DNA from: CAXXOK01 sp964640955
GTDB lineage: Bacteria > Bacillota > Clostridia > Christensenellales > Aristaeellaceae
Length of the DNA stretch: 64,000 nucleotides
NCBI GenBank assembly: GCA_964640955.1
Contig: CAZXJI010000004.1
Coordinates: 62,001-126,000, forward strand
Direction: 5' to 3'
The position numbers and the translations under genes are program-made. Positions 58,158 to 64,000 of the stretch are shown piece by piece. Within the stretch, counting starts at the first letter, position 1. Each line of letters begins with the position of its first letter. Below the pieces are notes generated by a model that saw nothing but the letters and a program-made list of their open reading frames with translations, was not told the DNA's origin and searched no databases.

Positions 58158-59207
58158 CTAGGGTCGGTCAGGACGGGTTTCCACAACGCGGAACGCCGCG
58201 GCGCGGTACAGCCGGTTCATGATCGCAAGGCCGATGCCGCCGGTATCCACCGCCTCGCAGAGGATGATGCCGACCCCTTCGTCGTCCATATCACGCAGGG
58301 CCGAGAACAGCTCGTGCGCGACGGTTTCGGGGTGGGCCAGGCTTCCCACGGGCCGGGTGCGGCACCCGGCATACCCCGGCGCATGCTCCGCGAGGGTCAA
58401 AACGCACGCTTTCTTTCCCTGCGCCTCCGCCTCGCGGTACAGCCGCAGGCAGGTTTCCCGCACGGCCTCCGGTTCGCCCCTGACCAGCGTCAGCTCGCCT
58501 CTGGGCGCGTAATGCCGGTATGCCATGCCGGGGCTTACGGGCTTTTCACCCTTGGCCAGCGGGCGCATCACGCTGGGTGCCACGTTCACCCGCGGCAAAA
58601 CCAAAAGCAGCATTTCCCGCGTCACCCCGCCGGGGCGTACGATGGCCGGGGGCTCGGCCGTCAGGTCGAGCACCGTGCTTTCCAGCCCCACTTCGCAGGG
58701 GCCGCCGTCCAAAATCAGCGGGATTTGGCCGTTCAGGTCGGTCAGCACGTGTTGCGCGGTCGTCGGGCTGGGCCGCCCGCTCAGGTTGGCGCTGGGCGCG
58801 GCCACGGGCACGCCGCACGCCGCGAGGAAGGCGCGCGCCGCCGGATGGCTGGGCATGCGCACCGCGACGCTTGCGAGCCCCGCGTTGGTTTCCGGAGGGA
58901 CGACCGGCTTCTTGGGCAACAGCAGGGTCAGCGGCCCCGGCCAGAACGCCCTCATCAGCGCCTTCGCGCGCTCGTCCACGTGGCACAGGGCTTCGGCGGC
59001 TTCGGGGGAGGCGACGTGCGCGATGAGGGGATTGTCGCCGGGGCGGCCCTTGACCTCGAATATCCTGCGCACGGCGCCGCCGTCGAGCGCATTCGCCCCG
59101 AGGCCGTACACCGTCTCGGTCGGAAAGGCCACCAGTCCACCCTCGCGGATGATCGCCGCCGCCTCGGCGATCGCTTCGTCCGTCGGTTGTAAGACCTTCG
59201 TTTCCAT
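58158..59207 (-). CDS. L-threonylcarbamoyladenylate synthase (Sua5/YwlC type)
   Basis: The 349-residue protein has a YrdC domain (residues 1-200: PTETVYGLGANAL, VKGRPGDNPLI, RMPSHPAARAFL, APSANLSGRPSPTTA) and the extra C-terminal Sua5 domain. It makes threonylcarbamoyl-AMP for the t6A37 modification of ANN-reading tRNAs. It begins two bases after the RF1 stop and is followed by the low-Mr phosphatase gene. Confidence 0.95.
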   Translation of the reverse strand: METKVLQPTDEAIAEAAAIIREGGLVAFPTETVYGLGANALDGGAVRRIFEVKGRPGDNPLIAHVASPEAAEALCHVDERAKALMRAFWPGPLTLLLPKKPVVPPETNAGLASVAVRMPSHPAARAFLAACGVPVAAPSANLSGRPSPTTAQHVLTDLNGQIPLILDGGPCEVGLESTVLDLTAEPPAIVRPGGVTREMLLLVLPRVNVAPSVMRPLAKGEKPVSPGMAYRHYAPRGELTLVRGEPEAVRETCLRLYREAEAQGKKACVLTLAEHAPGYAGCRTRPVGSLAHPETVAHELFSALRDMDDEGVGIILCEAVDTGGIGLAIMNRLYRAAAFRVVETRPDRP

Positions 59208-59209
59208 CG

Positions 59210-60277
59210 TTACGCCTGCTCCCCGAGGGTTTTAAGCTTCTCGGCCTGTTCCGCCAGCGTCAGCGCTTCGATCAGCGCGTCCAGGTCGCCGTCCATGATG
59301 CTGTCGATCTGGTACAGCGTCAGCCCGATGCGGTGGTCGGTCACCCGCCCCTGCGGGAAGTTGTACGTGCGGATGCGCTCGCTGCGGTCGCCCGTGCCGA
59401 TCTGCCCGCGGCGGTTGGCCGCGTACTGGGCGTCCTTCTCCTCGCGCATCTTCTGGTAAAGGCGGCTTTTGAGCACCAGCATGGCCTTGGCGCGGTTCTT
59501 GATCTGGCTTTTCTCGTCCTGGCAGGTCACCACCAGTCCGGTGGGCAGGTGCGTGATGCGTACCGCGCTGTCCGTGGTGTTGATGCACTGGCCGCCGTGG
59601 CCGGTGGAGCGGTACACGTCGATGCGCAGGTCGGACGGCGATATGCTGATCTCCACGTCCTCCGCCTCGGGCAGCACCGCGACGGTGCAGGTGCTGGTGT
59701 GGATGCGCCCCGCTGATTCGGTGCTGGGCACGCGCTGCACCCGGTGCACACCGCTCTCGTACTTGAGGCGGCTGAACGCGCCCGAACCGCGGATGTTGAA
59801 CACCGCTTCCTTCACGCCGCCCAGCTCCGTCATATTGTAGCTGACGGGTTCCAGCCTGAAGCGGTGGCGTTCGGCGTAGCGCGTGTACATCCTGAGCAGC
59901 AGCGCGCCGAACAGCGCCGCCTCGTCGCCGCCCGCGCCCTGGCGGATCTCCACGACCACGCTCCGGTCGTCGTCCGGGTCTTTGGGGATCAGGAGGAGCT
60001 TCAGCTCTCTTTCCTGCTCCGCTCGGCGTGCCTCCAGCGCTTCCATCTCGTCCCGGGCCATATCGGCAAAATCGGGCTGGTCGAGCAATTCCCTGGTTTC
60101 ATCTATCTGCGAAAGCGTCTGCTGGTAAGCGTTATAGGCGTTCACCGCCTCCTCGAGCAACGCGTGCTCCTTAAGCAGCTTCTGGTAGTGTTCCGTATCG
60201 GCGATGATATCCGGCTGGACGAGAGCCTCGCCAAGCTCCTGATAGCGTCCGGTCATCCAATCGAATTTCTCAAACAT
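59210..60277 (-). CDS. prfA: Peptide chain release factor 1
   Basis: The 355-residue protein has the tripeptide stop-codon motif P-S-T at residues 184-186 (RF1 has P-x-T where RF2 has SPF) and the catalytic GGQ at 228-230 in GHGGQCINT. It reads UAA and UAG and triggers peptide release. It is close to prmC, which encodes the methyltransferase for its GGQ glutamine. AAGGAG precedes ATG 60277. Confidence 0.97.
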   Translation of the reverse strand: MFEKFDWMTGRYQELGEALVQPDIIADTEHYQKLLKEHALLEEAVNAYNAYQQTLSQIDETRELLDQPDFADMARDEMEALEARRAEQERELKLLLIPKDPDDDRSVVVEIRQGAGGDEAALFGALLLRMYTRYAERHRFRLEPVSYNMTELGGVKEAVFNIRGSGAFSRLKYESGVHRVQRVPSTESAGRIHTSTCTVAVLPEAEDVEISISPSDLRIDVYRSTGHGGQCINTTDSAVRITHLPTGLVVTCQDEKSQIKNRAKAMLVLKSRLYQKMREEKDAQYAANRRGQIGTGDRSERIRTYNFPQGRVTDHRIGLTLYQIDSIMDGDLDALIEALTLAEQAEKLKTLGEQA

Positions 60278-60356
60278 GAATACGCTCCTTCAAGCGGGGA
60301 GGGTTACGCGGCGCGCACGGCGCCGACGCGAAAGCGACGGCAGACGGCCGCGCCCG

Positions 60357-61208
60357 CTACGTCGGGCTTTCCGCGCGAAACGCCGATACGACCCGCTCGT
60401 TTCCGTACAGGTCGCGGAAAACGGCGATATCGCGGAACCGCCGCGTGCCTTCCAAAAGCGCCGTCACCTGCGCGGCCTGCCCGTCGCCGACCTCCAGCAG
60501 CAGCCGTCCGCCCGCGTTGAGGCAGGCGGGTGCATCCGCGGCCAGCCTGCGGTAGAACGCAAGCCCGTCCCCGCCGCCGTCCAGCGCCAGTCGCGGCTCC
60601 CGCATCACCTCTAGCTGCAGGGAATCGCAATCGGCGCTTTTCACGTAGGGAGGGTTGCAGGCGATCAGATCGAAGCGCTCGCCCCGCACGGGCGCAAGCA
60701 GATCGCCCTGCAGAAAGCGGACTTCCGCGCCGTTGGCTTGGGCGTTTCCGCGGGCCACGGCCAGCGCGCTTGCGCTTACGTCGGTCGCGGCCACCCGTGC
60801 GTCCGGGCATTCCGCCTTCAGCGTCACGGCGATCGCGCCGCTGCCCGTGCATACGTCCAACGCTTTTGGCACGTCCCCGGCGGCCTTCAGAAAGGCGATC
60901 GCCAGCTCGCAGAGCGTCTCGGTCTCCTGCCGGGGGATCAGCACGCGTTCGTCCACCGCGAAAGGCCGCCCGTAAAAGCAGCGGGTTCCCAGCACGTAGT
61001 GCAGCGGTTCCCGCCCGGCGCGCAAAAGCAGGAGCGAACGGTAGCGTTCCTCCTGCTCGACCGTGAGGGTTTCCTGCGCGTTCAGGCGCAGGATCATCGG
61101 CTCCATGCGGGTGACGTCGACCAGCAGCGCCACCGTATCCACCTCCGGGTCGGGGACGGCCGCGAGCGTCTGCCGGCCCATCCGGATCGCCTCGTGGATC
61201 GTCATCAT
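60357..61208 (-). CDS. prmC: Release factor glutamine N5-methyltransferase
   Basis: The 283-residue protein has a helical N-domain, the AdoMet motif LDVCTGSGAIAVTLK and the catalytic CNPPYVKS, which is the NPPY signature of amide methyltransferases. It methylates the GGQ glutamine of RF1/RF2. It lies 79 bp ahead of prfA. Its start follows the DUF1385 stop with no gap. A longer frame (60304-61680) in another phase is a shadow. Confidence 0.95.
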   Translation of the reverse strand: MMTIHEAIRMGRQTLAAVPDPEVDTVALLVDVTRMEPMILRLNAQETLTVEQEERYRSLLLLRAGREPLHYVLGTRCFYGRPFAVDERVLIPRQETETLCELAIAFLKAAGDVPKALDVCTGSGAIAVTLKAECPDARVAATDVSASALAVARGNAQANGAEVRFLQGDLLAPVRGERFDLIACNPPYVKSADCDSLQLEVMREPRLALDGGGDGLAFYRRLAADAPACLNAGGRLLLEVGDGQAAQVTALLEGTRRFRDIAVFRDLYGNERVVSAFRAESPT

Positions 61209-62324
61209 TCAGTCGGCCGCCGCCGTCAGCGGCTGCGCGCCTGCGCAGGCGGCAGGCTCCCCCTCGGCGACGGGTTCGTTCGCGTCGTTTGCCTCGGGAG
61301 CCTCGGGCTCCGGCCGATAGTCCGGGTCGCTTTCGGCATAGCTCTTGAGCACCGCCCAGCCCTCGGGCGTGCGTTTGGCGTGCGCGGGCATGCCGTGCAG
61401 CGCCGCGTTCATGGAGGCGATGGCGCATTCCAGCATCTCGTCCGTCGGGGGCCGCGTGGTAAGCCGCTGCAGTTGCAGCCCCGGCCAGCGCAGCGCGCGC
61501 GCCAGCCGGCTCTCGCTGTGGGCCAGGCCCTTGAGCGCCTCGTAGCTGACGCCCGCCACCACCGGCAAAAGCAGGAGACGGCTGAGCAGCCGCCACACGA
61601 AGGAGTTGCCCTGATAGCCCACCAGCGTGAACAGGACGATGGAAATGACGAACACCAGCAGCAGGAAGCTCGTGCCGCACCGCGGATGCAGGGTGCTGAA
61701 CTGCCGCGCGTTTTCCGGGGTCAGGGGCAGGTCGTGCTCGTGGCAGTAGACCGTTTTATGCTCCGCGCCGTGGTACTCAAACGTGCGGCGCACGTCCGGC
61801 ACCAGCGCGCAGAAAAGGATGTAGCCGATGAGGATCAGAATGCGCAGGACGCCGCTTAAGAGGTTGACCAGCCAACTCATGCTTCCGTCCGGCCAGAAGC
61901 CTTTCAGGAGCTTGGCGAACAGTTCCGGCAGCGCGAAGAAGAGGCCCACGGAGAGGACGACCGCCAGCACCACCGCCGTGGCCATGACGATCTTGTCCAC
62001 GCCCTTGCCGAGCTTTTTGCTCAGCCACAGCTCGAATTTCGTGGGTTCCTCGTCCAAAATCCCCAGCATATCGGTGCTCTGCTGAAGGGTGGTCATGCCC
62101 ATGGAAAGCATGGTCAAAAGGCTCACCGCGCCGCGCACGAAGGGCCAGCCCATCCACGGATGCTTCTTGGCAGGGCTTACATGAGCGTCGCGGCGAACGA
62201 CGATCGTGTGATCCGGGCGGCGCACGGCGATGGCGACCGCCTCGGGTCCCTTCATCATCACGCCTTCCATGACGGCCTGCCCGCCGATATCGACGCGCTT
62301 GGCGCGCTTAGGCTTTTCTTTCAT
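61209..62324 (-). CDS. DUF1385 family membrane protein
   Basis: The 371-residue protein begins with the DUF1385 signature DIGGQAVMEGVMMKGPEAVA. It has about four to five helices in the middle (VVLAVVLSVGLFFALPELF, LLSGVLRILILIGYILF) and the histidine-rich YHGAEHKTVYCHEH with LHPRCGTSFLLLVFV. The family is encoded near prfA and prmC in many Gram-positives; its role is unknown, though the His/Cys cluster suggests metal binding. The last 60 residues are Glu/Pro/Ala-rich. Confidence 0.9.
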   Translation of the reverse strand: MKEKPKRAKRVDIGGQAVMEGVMMKGPEAVAIAVRRPDHTIVVRRDAHVSPAKKHPWMGWPFVRGAVSLLTMLSMGMTTLQQSTDMLGILDEEPTKFELWLSKKLGKGVDKIVMATAVVLAVVLSVGLFFALPELFAKLLKGFWPDGSMSWLVNLLSGVLRILILIGYILFCALVPDVRRTFEYHGAEHKTVYCHEHDLPLTPENARQFSTLHPRCGTSFLLLVFVISIVLFTLVGYQGNSFVWRLLSRLLLLPVVAGVSYEALKGLAHSESRLARALRWPGLQLQRLTTRPPTDEMLECAIASMNAALHGMPAHAKRTPEGWAVLKSYAESDPDYRPEPEAPEANDANEPVAEGEPAACAGAQPLTAAAD

Positions 62325-62407
62325 CGGTTCCGGGTCCTTTCCGCCCGCGTGGCGGGCTCTTGAGGCTTTCGACGCCGCGTTGCCGTTTCCTGCCGCAGCC
62401 GCGGCGG

Positions 62408-63355
62408 TTAAAACTCCCGTTTGAGGCTGCGGCGGAAAAGCCCGTCGATGGCGTCGCGCGGTTCCGCGCCCTCGTAAAGCACGTCGTATACCGCGCGGCT
62501 GATGGGCATTTCCACGCCCGTTTGCTTTTCCAGCTCCATCAGCGCCTTAACGGTGTAATACCCTTCCGCAAGCTCGGTGTACTTTTGCCCCGTCGCCACG
62601 CACTCACCGTAACGGCGGTTGTGACTGTAGGGCGAAAAAACCGTCGCCTCGTAGTCGCCCAGGTGGCAAAGTCCGTAGGCGCTCAGCTCGTTTCCGCCCA
62701 GCGCGGCAATCAGCCTGGCCACCTCACGCGTGCCGCGGCTCATCAGCGCGCCCTTGAGCGTGGAAAGGCCCACGCCGTCCAGCACGCCCGCCGCGATGCC
62801 CACCACGTTCTTCGCCGCCGCGCCGATCTCGTTGCCGATCAGGTCCCGGCCGTAATAGAAACGGATCAGCTCGCTTGAGAAGGCGTCCACCAGCGAAACT
62901 TTCAGCGCTTCGTCGTCGCTGTCGATGACCATGCAGTTGGGCACGCCGCGCGTAAACTCCTGCACGTGCCCGGGGCCCAGCCAAACGGCCGTGGGCTGCG
63001 CTTCGCCCAGCACCTCCGCGGTCACGCGGGTCAGGCGTTCGCCCGTGCCGATTTCTAGGCCCTTCATGCACAGCACGACGGGCTTGCCGCCAAAAGCGTC
63101 CGCGTCGTCCGTAAGCAGCCTGCGCAGGCTTTGGGAACCGACGGAAACCAGGTAGGTTTCCGTATCGGCGGGCAGGGCGCCGACCAGCGCCACGCTTTCG
63201 GGCAGCGTAACCATCCCGTTGGTACGGGTCTCCCGAAACGCGCGCAAACGCGGCGACGTTTCCCGCCCGTAAAGGCTCACCCGGTGGCCCAGTTTATCGG
63301 CGTACCACGCCAGAAAAGAACCCCACCGGCCGCAACCGACAACCGTAACGCGCAT
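62408..63355 (-). CDS. gpsA: NAD(P)H-dependent glycerol-3-phosphate dehydrogenase
   Basis: The 315-residue protein has the Rossmann motif VVGCGRWGSFLAW, LGPGHVQEF, the catalytic GNEIGAAAKNVVGIAAG (Lys) and LGGNELSAYGLCHLGD. The length and motifs match GpsA, which makes sn-glycerol-3-phosphate for phospholipids from DHAP. ATG 63355 has GGGAGG upstream. It leads the run DUF1385, prmC, prfA. Confidence 0.93.
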   Translation of the reverse strand: MRVTVVGCGRWGSFLAWYADKLGHRVSLYGRETSPRLRAFRETRTNGMVTLPESVALVGALPADTETYLVSVGSQSLRRLLTDDADAFGGKPVVLCMKGLEIGTGERLTRVTAEVLGEAQPTAVWLGPGHVQEFTRGVPNCMVIDSDDEALKVSLVDAFSSELIRFYYGRDLIGNEIGAAAKNVVGIAAGVLDGVGLSTLKGALMSRGTREVARLIAALGGNELSAYGLCHLGDYEATVFSPYSHNRRYGECVATGQKYTELAEGYYTVKALMELEKQTGVEMPISRAVYDVLYEGAEPRDAIDGLFRRSLKREF

Positions 63356-63374
63356 GCCATTCCTCCCGTGCGCT

Positions 63375-63403
63375 ATCATATCACGAACCGCGGGCCGCCG
63401 CAA
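63375..63403 (-). promoter_or_regulatory. Probable promoter of gpsA
   Basis: On the minus strand TTGCGG (63398-63403), a 17-base spacer and TATGAT (63375-63380) lie 20 bp ahead of the gene. Its -35 falls in a 10-bp GC hairpin (63392-63415). Confidence 0.5.
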
Positions 63404-63468
63404 GCGCGGCGGCCCGTGCCGCGGCTGGAAAGAAAATTCTTTTTATCGCCGTTTCCGGCATGAAACGA

Positions 63469-63497
63469 TTGCGCCTTCGGCGAAAACATTGTAGAAT
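63469..63497 (+). promoter_or_regulatory. Promoter of the HerA-like gene
   Basis: TTGCGC (63469-63474), a 17-base spacer and TAGAAT (63492-63497) lie 29 bp ahead of the start. Confidence 0.6.
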
Positions 63498-63525
63498 AAG
63501 ACATAACGTCAGGGAGGTTTTACAT

Positions 63526-64000
63526 ATGCTTACAGATGGCAAAATTTGGGTGGGCACAGGCGACAACACGCCCCAATACCTGCTTGCGAGCATGGCCAAC
63601 CGGCACGGGCTGATCGCCGGGGCTACGGGCACCGGGAAAACCGTCACCCTCAAGGTGATGGCGGAAGGCTTTTCCGCCATGGGCGTTCCCGTTTTTCTCA
63701 GCGATATCAAGGGTGACCTGAGCGGCATGGTCCGCATGGGCGAAAACACGGACAAGATCGCCGCGCGGCTGATGACCGTGGGGGTCAACAACTTCAAGTT
63801 CGAAACTTTCCCCACCGAGTTTTGGGACGTATACGGCGAGCAGGGGCACCCGGTGCGCACGACCGTCAGCGAAATGGGCCCGCTGCTGCTGGCCCGCATG
63901 CTCAACCTGAACGAGACGCAATCCGGCGTGCTCAACATCCTTTTCCGGGTGGCGGATGACGAAGGCATGCTGCTTTTGGACATCAAGGACGTCAAGGCCA
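63526..64000 (+). CDS. HerA-like/DUF853 ATPase (5' part; runs off the window)
   Basis: The 158 visible residues begin with WVGTGDNTPQYLLASMANRHG and carry Walker A GATGTGKTVT near residues 33-42. VFLSDIKGDLSG follows, matching DUF853/YjgR helicase-like ATPases. The rest lies beyond the right edge. AGGGAGGT precedes ATG 63526. The likely role is an ATP-driven motor on nucleic acid or protein, unproven for this group. Confidence 0.9.
   Translation, partial: MLTDGKIWVGTGDNTPQYLLASMANRHGLIAGATGTGKTVTLKVMAEGFSAMGVPVFLSDIKGDLSGMVRMGENTDKIAARLMTVGVNNFKFETFPTEFWDVYGEQGHPVRTTVSEMGPLLLARMLNLNETQSGVLNILFRVADDEGMLLLDIKDVKA

Noticed and set aside
60304..61680. 458-residue open frame over prmC and DUF1385
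   Set aside because: The composition is Arg/Gly/Ala-rich with no motifs; it is a shadow of two well-supported genes.
1..64000. CRISPR arrays, IS elements, prophage, rRNA
   Set aside because: No regular direct repeats, transposase or integrase motifs, phage genes or rRNA sequence were seen.

Overview
The window is a GC-rich bacterial chromosome segment with dense, often overlapping genes (ATGA, GTGA and TGATG junctions) and AGGAGG-type ribosome binding sites. The mix of gene types (LplABC-like and MalFG-like sugar transporters, YesM-type two-component system, GH4 glycosidase, DUF4127, YeeE/TusA sulfur genes, barnase/barstar, a MoxR-DUF58 operon, RF1-PrmC-DUF1385 neighbours) suggests a Gram-positive, probably anaerobic gut-type member of Clostridia (Bacillota). 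The exact lineage cannot be fixed from the sequence. No phage, IS element, CRISPR array or rRNA was seen. One tRNA (Ser-GGA) is present.

Layout. 1-3.4 kb: end of a sugar-nucleotide epimerase/reductase, an amino-sugar/hexose kinase and nucleotidyltransferase pair, and a divergent AraC regulator. 3.5-3.7 kb: tRNA-Ser with its own consensus promoter and terminator. 3.8-13.7 kb: a YesM-like sensor kinase and AraC-type response regulator, convergent with an ABC sugar importer (SBP, two permeases), a large unassigned glycosidase and an aldose epimerase. 13.9-23.7 kb: an AraC-led amino-sugar operon (Gfo/Idh oxidoreductase, DUF4127, NanE, ROK kinase, LplB/LplC/SBP importer, ADP-ribosylglycohydrolase-like protein). 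23.9-27.4 kb: LacI regulator, BadF-type sugar kinase and GH4 glycosidase. 27.6-30 kb: flavodoxin-like reductase and ClC antiporter.

30.2-43.2 kb is dominated by sulfur genes: two exported rhodaneses, an SsuABC-like importer followed by an ATP-grasp enzyme and a GT2 transferase, a stand-alone TusA, and a LysR-flanked operon with a split YeeE/YedE thiosulfate-type transporter, a second TusA, a thioredoxin-reductase-like enzyme with a Cys-rich thioredoxin-fold tail, and an RHH-like small protein. An ArnT-like transferase sits inside this stretch. 43.3-46.6 kb is a MoxR/DUF58/DUF4129-like operon, and 47.1-48.7 kb a membrane diguanylate cyclase.

48.8-55.5 kb is a complete polyamine operon (SpeD, Orn/Lys/Arg decarboxylase, SpeE, SpeB, carboxy(nor)spermidine dehydrogenase and decarboxylase). 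It is preceded by a long, heavily structured leader RNA that ends in an intrinsic terminator just before speD. This leader is the best candidate here for an undescribed regulatory system. 55.6-56.7 kb holds a barstar and a secreted protein made of two tandem barnase domains, each lacking a different key residue. 56.8-63.4 kb is housekeeping: PHP phosphoesterase, low-Mr phosphatase, Sua5, RF1, PrmC, DUF1385, GpsA. A HerA-like ATPase runs off the right edge.
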